44,084 nt of DNA from a bacterium (lineage in GTDB: Bacteria > JACRDZ01 > JAQUKH01), in NCBI GenBank assembly GCA_040754625.1, contig JBFMCF010000093.1, positions 1 through 44,084 on the forward strand. The letters are read 5' to 3'. The position numbers and the translations under genes are program-made. Below are positions 16,605-26,245 of the stretch, piece after piece. A model generated the notes under the pieces. The model saw only the letters and a program-made list of their open reading frames with translations. It did not search any database and had not been told where the DNA came from. Position 1 is the first letter of the stretch; each line of letters opens with the position of its first letter.

Positions 16605-17624
16605 ATGCCGCAAAAAGAAATAGACCATAGAGATTATGCAAAATTTTTGGATGAAATTAAGAAGAGAATTACTTCTGCACGGATTAATGCATATCGTAAA
16701 TTAAATGCAGAGCTAATAATATTGTATAGGGATATTGGGAAAAAGATTGTTGAAAAACAGGAAAAATTTGGATGGGGGAAAAATATTGTTGAAAAGTTAT
16801 CAGAAGATCTTACGTCCGAATTCGATGGTAAGAAAGGATTTTCGCCAAATAATCTTTGGCGGATGAGAATTTTTTATTTAACGTATAAAGATAGTCCAAA
16901 ACTTGCACAGCTTGTGCAAGAAATTCCCTGGGGACAAAATATAGTAATTATGCAGCGTATTAAAAACGAAGAAGTGAAAGAATATTATATTAAAAGTACC
17001 ATACAATTTGGCTGGAGCAGAGATGTTCTTATGCATCAGATAGAAGCAGAGGCTCATAAACAAACAAAGATAAAGAAAATGAATAATTTTCGCAAAGCCT
17101 TGCCGGCACACCTGGCAGAACAGGCCGACCTGGCCATGAAAGATAATTATGCCCTTGATTTTATCGACGTGTCTAAGCCGATACAAGAAAGAGAGATGGA
17201 AAGAAAACTTATTTCAGATTTAAAAAAGTTTATCGCTGAATTGGGTTTGGGATTTTGTTTTATAGGAAATCAATATCTAATTAAATTAAGAGATAAGGAA
17301 TATTATATCGATCTTTTATTCTTTCACAGGTATTTACGCTGTCTTGTGGCATTTGAGTTGAAAATAGGTGAGTTTAAACCCGAATATGCAGGCAAAATGA
17401 ATTTCTATTTAAGTTTACTCGATGACAATGTGCGATTACCGGAAGAAAATCCATCCATAGGGATTATTCTCTGCAAAAGTCGCGATAAGTTTGAAGTTGA
17501 ATATGCCTTACGAGATATTCAAAAACCAATAGGTATTTCAGATTACAAAGTAACAAAAAAATTGCCAAAGGGCTTCAATAAATCACTTCCAACCGCTGAG
17601 ATGTTAAAAAAAGGATTAGAATAA
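16605..17624 (+). CDS. YhcG/DUF1016-family PDDEXK nuclease
   Basis: 339 residues. The N-terminal DUF1016-N helical domain (about 10-165) includes the family segments GWGKNIVEKLSEDL and GFSPNNLWRMR. The C-terminal PDDEXK nuclease fold (about 190-335) has the acidic residue in YYIDLLFFHR and the ELK pair in LVAFELKIGEFKPEYAGKM. Members are often found beside type I restriction systems. It starts at ATG 16605 after a GGGAAAAAC and ends one base before hsdR. It is more AT-rich than its neighbours, suggesting separate acquisition. Confidence 0.88.
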   Translation: MPQKEIDHRDYAKFLDEIKKRITSARINAYRKLNAELIILYRDIGKKIVEKQEKFGWGKNIVEKLSEDLTSEFDGKKGFSPNNLWRMRIFYLTYKDSPKLAQLVQEIPWGQNIVIMQRIKNEEVKEYYIKSTIQFGWSRDVLMHQIEAEAHKQTKIKKMNNFRKALPAHLAEQADLAMKDNYALDFIDVSKPIQEREMERKLISDLKKFIAELGLGFCFIGNQYLIKLRDKEYYIDLLFFHRYLRCLVAFELKIGEFKPEYAGKMNFYLSLLDDNVRLPEENPSIGIILCKSRDKFEVEYALRDIQKPIGISDYKVTKKLPKGFNKSLPTAEMLKKGLE

Positions 17625-17625
17625 A

Positions 17626-20600
17626 ATGATTACCCCAGACGGGAACGAAATAAATTTATCTGAAAATCCGGCGGTTGAATTATTGGAAAAGCTTGGATAT
17701 GCGTTTGTGCCGTCGGAAAAATTGGACTTAGAGCGGGAGAGTTTGAGAGATACTGTTTTGGTTCACCGCCTAGAAAAAAAGCTCGAAGAGCTTAATCCGT
17801 GGCTTTCTGATGAAAACCTTAAAAAAGCGGTAAGGGCTGTAACTAATGTTCCCGCGTCCAGTTTAATCGAGGCAAACGAGAAAATTTATATTTCTCTGGC
17901 GCATGGATTATCGCTTGAGCAGGATATTGATGGTAAAGGTAAAAAAAGTCATAATGTTTATTTTATAGATTTTGACCATCCTGAAAAAAATGAGTTTATT
18001 GTAACCCGGCAGTTTAAAATTTCCGGGCCGAAAGAAAATATTATATGCGATGCAGTGGTTTTTGTTAACGGGATACCTCTGGCTGTTTTTGAATGCAAAA
18101 GTCCCACTGTCCACGAGCCCATCAATAAAGCGATTGAACAGTTGTTCAGGTATCAGGAATTGAAAGATGAATATAAAAACAGGGGTGTCCCTAAATTATT
18201 TGAAACCGTTCAAATTCTTATTGCAACCTGCGGGCAGAAAGCGAAATTCGCGACTGTATACGCGCCGTACAGGCATTTCCTGGAATGGAAAGAGCCTTAT
18301 CCAATTACTCTTGATGAACTAAGCAAAAAGCATACCTCCCGAATTTTTAACAAGCCTCCCAACCCGCAGGATATCCTTATCTATGGATTACTTGAAAAAA
18401 ATAATTTTTTGAACATTATACGCAATTTTATCGCTTTTGAGGTGGAAAGTGGCCGGGCAATAAAAAAGATTGCAAGGTATCAGCAGTTTATCGCGGTAAA
18501 TAATGCCATAAGGCGTATTCAGGAAGCTAAAGACTCTGAAAATCGCGGAGGGATTATCTGGCACACGCAGGGTTCGGGAAAATCACTGTCAATGTTATGG
18601 CTTGCGGTAAAGTTAAAACGGTGCAGGAAATTGGAAAATCCAATGTTAATTGTAGTGACAGACCGGATTGACCTTGATAACCAAATCGCCGGGACGTTTC
18701 AGCGATGCGGTTTTCCCAACCCCGTTCAGGCGGAAAGCGTAAAACACTTAAGAGAATTAATTCAGGCTGGAAACGGCCAGTCAATTATGACCACAATTCA
18801 AAAATTTCAGGAATTAACTAATAATGAACATCCTGCCCTGTCCGAAGCCGAAAACATTTTTGTAATGGTTGATGAAGCGCACAGGACACAATACAAAAAC
18901 TTGGCGGCAAACATGAGACAGGCCTTACCAAAATCCTGTTTTTTGGGATTTACAGGCACCCCGATAGATAAGAAAGACAGAAGCACTATACAAACATTCG
19001 GCTCCTATATCCACACTTATACTATCGAGCAGGCTGTTCAGGACGGCGCGACTGTTCCAATATATTATGAAAGCAGGCTCCCGGATGTTCATGTCCATGG
19101 CGCGAATCTGGATATGCTTTTTAACAGGTATTTTCAGGACTATGATGAAAAGGAGCGGGAAGAGATTAAGCGAAAATACGTGACCGAAGAAATAATCGGG
19201 CTTGCCTCTACGCGCGTAGAGGCCATTTGTCTCGATATAATTGAACATTATGAAAAATTCATTATGCCTAACAGTTTTAAGGCCCAGATTGTGACTTCAA
19301 GCCGGGAGGCCGCGATAATATATAAAGATACCCTTGACAGGTTGAATGCTCCGCCTTCGGCAGTTTTAATTTCTGGAAGCAACAATGATCCACAGCGCCT
19401 TAAAAAGCATCATAAGAACCAGGCGGAAGAAAAAGAAATTATCCGGAGCTTTAAAGAAGATCCGGTGGAAAGATTGGCGATTATTGTTGTTTGCGACAAG
19501 CTGTTGACAGGTTTCGACGCGCCTGTCGAACAGGTTATGTATATTGACAGCCCGTTAAAAGAGCATACACTTTTACAGGCAATCGCCCGTGTTAACAGGA
19601 CAGCCGACAAGAAAGATTATGGGCTTATAGTCGATTACTGGGGAATATCACGGGATTTGCAGGAGGCGTTAAATGTGTTTAAGCCTTCTGATATTGAAGA
19701 TATTTTGCGGGCGATAACCCCTAAAAAAGATGAAATTCCCCGCCTTGAAGCCCGTTACAGGGCCGTAATGCGTTTCTTTGACAGAGCGGATAAATCCAGC
19801 CTTGAGGACTGCATAAAAATATTAGAACCGGAAGATATAAGGGCTGATTTTGATGTTTCATTTAGGCGTTTCAGCCAAAGTATGGACATGGTTTTACCCG
19901 ATCCGTCCGCTTTAAGATATAGCGCGGATTTGAGATGGCTGGGTAAAGTAAGAAACGCGGCGAAAGCTCGTTTTCGCGATTCGGCTCTTGATTTATCAAG
20001 CTGTGGAGCAAAAGTCCGCCAGCTTATTGAAGAACATATCAGAACAAATGGAGTCCAGAAACTTCTGGAACCGGTATCAATATTTTCCAAAAAATTCGAT
20101 GAAGTAGTTGAAGCCTTAAGTTCACCGGAAGCGAAGGCGAGTGAAATTGAACACGCTATTCGCCATGAGATACACGTTCATTTGGAGGAAGATCCCGTTT
20201 TTTATCAATCGGTTAAGGAGCGTCTTGAAAAAATTATCGAGGAAAAGAAACAAGAGAGAATAAATGCTGTTGAGGAACTCAAACATTTGCAGGCCCTTGT
20301 TAATGAAGCCCGAAATATGGGAAAAACCGCACATGATTTAGGATTTTCAGAGACAGAATATGCCTTATATAAAATTCTTTCGTTTGAAACCAAAACGGAA
20401 AAACAAGAGGATAATTTAGTTAAAGAACCAGCCGCTCAATATGGCAAAAAGAAAGATATCCATAAAGATTTGACTCATTCTATTATGGGATCATTAGAAA
20501 AACTTACTGTGATTGACTGGATTCATAAGGATGATGTCCAGCGTGAAATGAGAAGGCAGATAAAAGGAATTTTAAGAGAAAAGGGCTGTCAATTCGAGGC

Positions 20601-20658
20601 AATTGAAAATTTAACGGCTAAGATTATGGATTTGGCAAGAGTGAGGCTTGCAAAATAA
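17626..20658 (+). CDS. hsdR: Type I restriction endonuclease HsdR
   Basis: 1010 residues: an N-terminal nuclease domain with the catalytic DAVVFVNG…AVFECKSP (D, then ExK; about residues 143-163), and an SF2 translocase with WHTQGSGKS (Walker A, about 318), MVDEAHRTQ (about 412), GFTGTPI (about 440) and QAIARVNRTADKKDYG (about 650). A C-terminal helical region probably contacts HsdM. It cleaves unmodified DNA after ATP-driven translocation. Its first 15 codons occur twice more upstream. The nuclease and helicase motifs are complete. The stop overlaps the next start by one base (TAATG). Confidence 0.95.
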   Translation: MITPDGNEINLSENPAVELLEKLGYAFVPSEKLDLERESLRDTVLVHRLEKKLEELNPWLSDENLKKAVRAVTNVPASSLIEANEKIYISLAHGLSLEQDIDGKGKKSHNVYFIDFDHPEKNEFIVTRQFKISGPKENIICDAVVFVNGIPLAVFECKSPTVHEPINKAIEQLFRYQELKDEYKNRGVPKLFETVQILIATCGQKAKFATVYAPYRHFLEWKEPYPITLDELSKKHTSRIFNKPPNPQDILIYGLLEKNNFLNIIRNFIAFEVESGRAIKKIARYQQFIAVNNAIRRIQEAKDSENRGGIIWHTQGSGKSLSMLWLAVKLKRCRKLENPMLIVVTDRIDLDNQIAGTFQRCGFPNPVQAESVKHLRELIQAGNGQSIMTTIQKFQELTNNEHPALSEAENIFVMVDEAHRTQYKNLAANMRQALPKSCFLGFTGTPIDKKDRSTIQTFGSYIHTYTIEQAVQDGATVPIYYESRLPDVHVHGANLDMLFNRYFQDYDEKEREEIKRKYVTEEIIGLASTRVEAICLDIIEHYEKFIMPNSFKAQIVTSSREAAIIYKDTLDRLNAPPSAVLISGSNNDPQRLKKHHKNQAEEKEIIRSFKEDPVERLAIIVVCDKLLTGFDAPVEQVMYIDSPLKEHTLLQAIARVNRTADKKDYGLIVDYWGISRDLQEALNVFKPSDIEDILRAITPKKDEIPRLEARYRAVMRFFDRADKSSLEDCIKILEPEDIRADFDVSFRRFSQSMDMVLPDPSALRYSADLRWLGKVRNAAKARFRDSALDLSSCGAKVRQLIEEHIRTNGVQKLLEPVSIFSKKFDEVVEALSSPEAKASEIEHAIRHEIHVHLEEDPVFYQSVKERLEKIIEEKKQERINAVEELKHLQALVNEARNMGKTAHDLGFSETEYALYKILSFETKTEKQEDNLVKEPAAQYGKKKDIHKDLTHSIMGSLEKLTVIDWIHKDDVQREMRRQIKGILREKGCQFEAIENLTAKIMDLARVRLAK
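17638..17671 (+). repeat. Third (native) copy of the hsdR 5' repeat
   Basis: Codons 5-15 of hsdR. One base differs from the two upstream copies, changing Trp to Gly. Confidence 0.9.
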
Positions 20659-21370
20659 TGATAGAAAAAGGCACAGTCTCATTTGGCAGAAAAAATATAA
20701 ACTTTTTTGTTAAACGCAGTAAAAAAAGAAAAACCGTAAGTGTTTTTGTTGATCCTATAGAAGGTGTTTTTTTAAGGGCGCCTTTTAACCTATCGATTGG
20801 TTTCCTTTCAAAATTAGTGCATTCCAAAGCTGTATGGATAATAGATAAACAGCGCCACATAAACGAAATCAGGGAGCATTTGCCAAAAAGAGAATTTATT
20901 ACCGGCGAAACTTTTATGTATTTAGGGAGACAACTGCGGTTAAAAATACTGGAATCTAAAAATAAGCCGACAATTACTGTAAAAGGCGGCAGATTTTTAG
21001 TAATAATTCACGGATGGTCGAAGAAGTTAGAAATATATTGGCTCGTTGGTATAAAAAACACGCGAAAATAGTTTTATCCAAAAGGGTAAAAATATACTCG
21101 AAGAAATTAAAATTAATTACACCTGAGATAATTCTCGCTAATCAAAGCAAACGGTGGGGCAGTTGTAATCGGAAAGGCCAGATTCGTTTTAACTGGCATA
21201 TTGTTATGGCGTCCATGTTCTTGGTGGATTATGTAGTTGCTCACGAGTTGTGCCATTTAAAATATGCGAACCATTCAAAAAATTTTTGGAAAATGCTTGG
21301 CACAATCCTTCCCGATTATGAAATTCGCCGCGAACGGCTTCGTAGAGAAGGTCCGAAGTATTATTTTTAA
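20658..21370 (+). pseudogene. YgjP-like (M48/DUF45) metallopeptidase with a frameshift
   Basis: The N-terminal half (20658 to about 21000) and the C-terminal half (about 20999-21370) of one protein lie in different frames. The second half has the zinc site HELCHLKYANHSKNFW and the family segment SKRWGSCN. A missing base in the T-run at 20994-20998 would restore a single protein of about 237 residues. YgjP-like genes often accompany type I restriction operons. It could be a true mutation or a homopolymer sequencing error. The sequence AGATTTTTAG resembles, but does not match, a canonical -1 slippery site. Confidence 0.8.
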
Positions 21371-21433
21371 ATAATCTCTACCCCATTTTCCCATATATTT
21401 TAGTGCTAATTTATGTGCTTTATTATTAAATGA

Positions 21434-21514
21434 TGCGACGAATTTCTCGGGACCGACCGCGGCGCACCGATTTTCCCGAGGATAGAAACAGTGAGCGGTG
21501 GTCTTGCACTATAA
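21434..21514 (+). pseudogene. Displaced 3' end of a metG gene
   Basis: The frame reads CDEFLGTDRGAPIFPRIETV and then SGGLAL before a stop, matching the MetG C-terminus ([10 protein letters not shown]) in phase. Nothing upstream belongs to it. This is what remains when an element carrying its own copy of a gene end integrates and pushes the original end to its far border. Confidence 0.6.
21457..21488 (+). other. Right putative attachment repeat
   Basis: Direct repeat of 10231-10262, 30 of 32 bases identical, 11.2 kb away. The two copies enclose the whole restriction-modification cluster. Confidence 0.6.
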
Positions 21515-21790
21515 ATTATACCGTTTTGAATTTACAATCTGGGCGTCGATGTTCATATCGATATATTCTTCAATTTCACTGAGCGTTTTGTCCACTATTT
21601 TCCCGCTTGTCGAAATGGCTAAAAAAGCCCATTGGCTGGATTCCAGGCTGTCATGATGGCCGCTTTCGCAGACGGCAACAATGGCCTGTTTTCCTATCTT
21701 GTCTCTTATGCATGAAAGGCGGTGCCTCTTTTCCTTCAGCGAAAAACACGCCTCCAGGTGAAAATCCAAAACCAGTAAACCTATTTTCAA
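21509..21790 (-). CDS. DUF503-family protein
   Basis: 93 residues from a TTG start at 21790, with GGGGAT seven bases upstream. An in-frame ATG at 21823 would add 11 residues not seen in the family. Matches to DUF503 (YlxP-like) are LLVLDFHLEACFSLKEKRH and the later AVCESGHHD. YlxP relatives lie in nusA-infB operons and may bind ribosomes or RNA, but the function is not settled. It is the first gene outside the right island border and points towards the island. Confidence 0.75.
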   Translation of the reverse strand: MKIGLLVLDFHLEACFSLKEKRHRLSCIRDKIGKQAIVAVCESGHHDSLESSQWAFLAISTSGKIVDKTLSEIEEYIDMNIDAQIVNSKRYNL

Positions 21791-22002
21791 TTGTGAATCC
21801 CCGATTATAATTTTAAAGGACAATATTTATTTTAATTTAAAAAATCAAAAAATGCAAAAAAATTTTTACCAGGCGTTTGTTAAACTATTTTATTGAACAT
21901 ATTTTATACTCAGAATGAGCGTTTATAAATAATTCTGCTGACATTATTTAAAATCGGATATACAATGTTTTATTAATAGTTATATAAAATTCAGGAAAAA
22001 AT

Positions 22003-25000
22003 ATGTTACATGTATTAGGAATTGACGCCGGTTCCGTGGCTGTATCATCTGTTTTATTGAATGAAGAAAAACAGATAATTAAAACTTTTTACCGCCTGCA
22101 TCACGGGGCAATCAGGGAAGCAATTATTGATATCTTGAAAGATATTGATATAAATAAACTTGGCGGCATAGCGTCAACCGCGTCAACACCTGATATTATT
22201 AAAGGGGCTGTGAGGTTTGATAACCAGCTTGCCTTGATTACCGCCGTGAAAAAATATCACCCTGGAGCAAGGACCATTCTTAACGTCGGGGGAGAAAATT
22301 TCGGTTTAATCACATTTAATGAACAGGGTGAGTATGAAAGTTATAAAACGAATTCCACCTGCGCAGCAGGGACAGGGAGTTTTTTGGACCAGCAGGTGTC
22401 GAGGCTTAAACTTGAAAGTATCGAAAAGCTGAGCGAGACCGCTTTTTCCAATAAAAATATTATTCCGCCTATTGCCTCCCGGTGCGCCGTTTTCGCGAAA
22501 ACAGACCTTATTCACTGCCAGCAGGAGGGGTATTCACCCCCGCAGGTTTGCGACAGCCTTTGTGAGGGATTGGTAAAAAATATTGCCGACACGCTTTTCG
22601 GGAATGAAAGTATAAAAAAACCGGTGATTTTTACCGGCGGGGTTTCAAGGAATAAGGCGGTTATAAAACATCTGACTAATTTTTTGGGAAGCGTGCCCGT
22701 TGCGGGAGAATATTCTTATCTTTATGGCGCTATTGGCGCGGCGTTGATATTTCTGAACGAGATGCCCAGAAAATCAGGGGTGTCCCAGGACGAGCAGCCG
22801 AAAAGCGGAAAAAATTCTCCGGCCGCTTGTTTAAACAGCGCGGAATCTTTTGTTATTGATAATAAGACAAAGTTGCAATATGGGTATAAACCGCTTGAAC
22901 TTAAGCTTTCAAGTTATCCCGATTTTAAAGGTATAGAAAATTTTAATTATATATCTCCAGGAAAAAGAACCGGGAGTGTGGAGGTTGATATTTATGAAAA
23001 GCTCAAGGCCGTGAATAAGGTATACATGGGCATTGATATCGGCTCCACAAGCACAAAAGCGGTAGTCATAAACGAGAGCAATAATATCCTCGCGGGATTT
23101 TACACGATGACCGCGGGCGAACCTTTAAAGGCCGTCCAGTTAATATTTGAAGCAATTAATGATATTTGCGCACGGAAAAATATCAGCTTCCAGTTTAAAG
23201 GAACGGCCGCGACAGGCGCAGGAAGAAAATTTATCGGGAAGATAATAGGGGCTGACCAGGTAATAGATGAAATTACATCGCATGCGCGGGCGGCTTTTAA
23301 ACTTGACCCGGAGGTTGATACTATTATTGAAATCGGCGGGCAGGATTCAAAGTTCACTACCCTGAAGAACGGCATGGTTACTTTTTGCGTTATGAACAAT
23401 GTCTGCGCCGCCGGGACCGGCAGTTTTATTGAAGAACAGGCGCAAAAATTGGGGTGCGCGTTAAGTGAATATTCCGATAGGGCGATGAATAAAGTATCCC
23501 CGGTATCGAGCGATCGCTGTACGGTTTTTATGGAACGCGATATTAATCATTTTCTCAGCGATGGATACCCGGTTGACGAAATACTCGCATCGGTCCTCCA
23601 TTCGGTAAGGGACAACTATTTTTCGAAAGTTGCCGGGGAAGCGAACATCGGGAAAAAAATATTTTTCCAGGGCGCGACAGCGAAAAATAAGGCGCTTGTC
23701 GCCGCCTTTGAAAATAAGCTTGATAAGCCTATATATGTTTCAAAGTACTGCCACCTGACCGGGGCGTTCGGGTGCGCGTTAATTCTTGCCGAAAGTAATA
23801 TCAAACAGTCAAAATTCCGCGGCATATCGCTTTATAAGGATGAAATACCGGTAGAATCGGAAGTATGCAACCTTTGCCACAATAACTGCAAGATTAAAAA
23901 AGTGACCGTTCAAAATGAAATAGTAGCGTTCGGTTTTTTATGCGGCAGGGATTATAACAGCGGGAAACACGCTGATAAAAAATCCGGTTTCGACCTTGTC
24001 AAAGAATATAAACGGGTGTTTAAAGCTTTCAATAAACCCGGGAAATACAGGTCGAGTATCACTATCGGAATGCCTCACGGGCTGTATCTTTCAGAAGAGA
24101 ATGTGTTATGGACCCATTTTTTTAATACACTTGGGATAAAAACAATTTCGAGCGAATGGGCTAAAGACACATTTAAAACCGGAAAAAAAACAGCAAAGGC
24201 TGAATTCTGCGCGCCGATTACGGAATTCTACGGGCAGGTCAAATATCTTTCGGAGAAATCAGATTATGTGTTTTTGCCTGTTTATTTCGAATCAAGGGAA
24301 AAAGAAAAAGATGTGTTCCGGCACTATTGTTATTATAGTCAATTTGCGGTGTCGCTGGTCTCTTCGTCCCAGGGGATTAAATTAAAAAATAAATCCATTA
24401 CGCCGGTCATTTATCCCGGGGATTTTATGACAAAAGTGGAGCTTTACAGAGCGTTAAGGCCGGCCATAGGCGCCGATTACTGGTCGATCGCTTCCGCTTA
24501 TGACGCCGCTCTTGAATTTTATAAAGAGAGCAGGTCAAAAATTCAGAACATATATCAAAGAGAGATAGCCCAGGGGGATGATATAAAAGTCATGCTTCTC
24601 GGGAGGCCCTATGTTGTTCTCGACAATAACATGAATAAAGGTATCCCGGGAATTTTCGGGGGCCTTAACACAAAGGTTTTTTATCATGATATGCTTGCTT
24701 ACACCAAAAATGATGTCAGGGAAATCGAGCCTTTATTGAGGGCGTTTCATTGGAATTATACCGCCAGGATCCTCGCGGTATCGGCTGTTATCGCGAAAAC
24801 AAAAGGGATTTATCCCGTGTATATATCAAGTTTTAAATGTTCTCCTGATTCTTTCGCCATTGAATATTTTAAACGCATTATGGAAGATTATGAAAAGCCG
24901 TATATTATTCTTGACCTTGATGAACACGGGTCAAACGTGGGTTATGAAACGAGGATCGAGGCCGCTGTCCGTGCGTTCAGGAACCATTTCAACCAGAAGA

Positions 25001-26241
25001 AATCCCCTGCTGTTTACAAAAATTATCTTTCAGTGAACCCGGAAACCGAGGTTGAAATAACCAAAAAAACACTTCTTTTCCCGAGCTGGGATGACCTGAC
25101 GGTAAAACTTGTTGAAGCGGTTCTGAAAAAAGAAGGGATAGACGCGAGACTGGTTCCCGTGACGGAACAAGCCATTAAATTTGGATTAAAAAGCAATAAA
25201 GGGCAGTGCCTGCCGGTCAGCATTATATATCAAAGTTTCATCGATTATATAAAAGAAAACAATCTTAATCCTCTTGATACAGCCGTATGGATGCTTAATT
25301 CAAGGCTCGCGTGCAATATAAGGCTTTATCCGTATCTTGTAAAAAGCATGTTTAAATCTTACGGTAACGGAATGGAGCATATTTCTGTTTACACAGGAAG
25401 CCTGTCGCTGATGGACATATCGCTGAAGGCCGGGGTCGAGACCTATTTCGCGTATATGTTCGGCGGCATGATAAGAAAAATGGGTTGTAAAATAAGGCCG
25501 TATGAAAGAGATAAAGGCAGTACGGACAAGGTAATCGGCCAATCGGTAAATATTTTTTATGACGCTTTTATCGGGAAAAAACCGCTGGAAAAAGCGGTGG
25601 TTGAAGTCGTCGGGAATTTTAAAAACATTAGGATAGAAAAAACAAACCGGCCTAAAATAGCGCTTTTTGGAGACCTTTATGTGAGGGACAACGATATTAT
25701 GAACCAGTACCTTGTGAAATTTATAGAAGACGTGGGCGGGGAGGTTATTACCGTATCCTTGAGCGATTTCGCTAAAATGGTCACTAATTCATACGTGAAA
25801 AGATGGCTCTGGGATGGGCGCATTAAAGACGCGATTACGAGCAAGGGTGTTATGATGATGGCGGGGACCATTGAGAACATTTACTACAAGCATTTTAATG
25901 AAATACTTAAGGAAAAAGAAACAAAAAAACCCATCGACCTCAAATTTATAATGGAAAAATTTCATGTGATGCCGGAACACGCGGGAGAATCAATGGATAA
26001 TCTTATTACGATCTTTTCCCTGCTTGAACAATACCCGGATATTTCACTTTTTGCCCAGCTAAGCCCGGCTTTCTGCTGCGCGGGGCTTATCACCGAAGCG
26101 ATGACGCCTTCCATTGAATCTGTTACCGGCGTTCCGATCGTTTCCCTGACCTATGACGGGACGGGGAAAAAACAGAATGACAAATTGATTCCCTATATTA
26201 AATTTCCCAAGAAAAGAACAATCCGCTCAATGCAGGCGTAA
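22003..26241 (+). CDS. Double-domain acyl-CoA dehydratase activase with DUF2229 region
   Basis: 1412 residues. There are two BadF/BcrA-type ASKHA ATPase domains in tandem (about 1-250 and 340-610). Each keeps both cluster-ligand motifs: TCAAGTGSF and SRCAVFAKTD in the first, VCAAGTGSF and DRCTVFMERD in the second. A Cys motif CNLCHNNC (about 625) then opens a long DUF2229/COG3580-3581-like region to the end. In HgdC-type activases two monomers share one [4Fe-4S] cluster and drive ATP-dependent electron transfer to a dehydratase. Here one chain could form the whole site. No dehydratase subunits are nearby, so the partner is unknown. AGGA lies before ATG 22003. Confidence 0.9.
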   Translation: MLHVLGIDAGSVAVSSVLLNEEKQIIKTFYRLHHGAIREAIIDILKDIDINKLGGIASTASTPDIIKGAVRFDNQLALITAVKKYHPGARTILNVGGENFGLITFNEQGEYESYKTNSTCAAGTGSFLDQQVSRLKLESIEKLSETAFSNKNIIPPIASRCAVFAKTDLIHCQQEGYSPPQVCDSLCEGLVKNIADTLFGNESIKKPVIFTGGVSRNKAVIKHLTNFLGSVPVAGEYSYLYGAIGAALIFLNEMPRKSGVSQDEQPKSGKNSPAACLNSAESFVIDNKTKLQYGYKPLELKLSSYPDFKGIENFNYISPGKRTGSVEVDIYEKLKAVNKVYMGIDIGSTSTKAVVINESNNILAGFYTMTAGEPLKAVQLIFEAINDICARKNISFQFKGTAATGAGRKFIGKIIGADQVIDEITSHARAAFKLDPEVDTIIEIGGQDSKFTTLKNGMVTFCVMNNVCAAGTGSFIEEQAQKLGCALSEYSDRAMNKVSPVSSDRCTVFMERDINHFLSDGYPVDEILASVLHSVRDNYFSKVAGEANIGKKIFFQGATAKNKALVAAFENKLDKPIYVSKYCHLTGAFGCALILAESNIKQSKFRGISLYKDEIPVESEVCNLCHNNCKIKKVTVQNEIVAFGFLCGRDYNSGKHADKKSGFDLVKEYKRVFKAFNKPGKYRSSITIGMPHGLYLSEENVLWTHFFNTLGIKTISSEWAKDTFKTGKKTAKAEFCAPITEFYGQVKYLSEKSDYVFLPVYFESREKEKDVFRHYCYYSQFAVSLVSSSQGIKLKNKSITPVIYPGDFMTKVELYRALRPAIGADYWSIASAYDAALEFYKESRSKIQNIYQREIAQGDDIKVMLLGRPYVVLDNNMNKGIPGIFGGLNTKVFYHDMLAYTKNDVREIEPLLRAFHWNYTARILAVSAVIAKTKGIYPVYISSFKCSPDSFAIEYFKRIMEDYEKPYIILDLDEHGSNVGYETRIEAAVRAFRNHFNQKKSPAVYKNYLSVNPETEVEITKKTLLFPSWDDLTVKLVEAVLKKEGIDARLVPVTEQAIKFGLKSNKGQCLPVSIIYQSFIDYIKENNLNPLDTAVWMLNSRLACNIRLYPYLVKSMFKSYGNGMEHISVYTGSLSLMDISLKAGVETYFAYMFGGMIRKMGCKIRPYERDKGSTDKVIGQSVNIFYDAFIGKKPLEKAVVEVVGNFKNIRIEKTNRPKIALFGDLYVRDNDIMNQYLVKFIEDVGGEVITVSLSDFAKMVTNSYVKRWLWDGRIKDAITSKGVMMMAGTIENIYYKHFNEILKEKETKKPIDLKFIMEKFHVMPEHAGESMDNLITIFSLLEQYPDISLFAQLSPAFCCAGLITEAMTPSIESVTGVPIVSLTYDGTGKKQNDKLIPYIKFPKKRTIRSMQA

Positions 26242-26245
26242 TCAT

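Noticed and set aside
20991-21013. Programmed -1 frameshift in the YgjP-like gene
   Set aside because: The heptamer A-TTT-TTA lacks the three identical first bases of a canonical slippery site, and no strong downstream stem was seen. A simple base loss fits better.
10268-21456. A prophage, because of BRO-N and the metG border
   Set aside because: No integrase, capsid, terminase or lysis genes; the cargo is restriction-modification with accessory genes.
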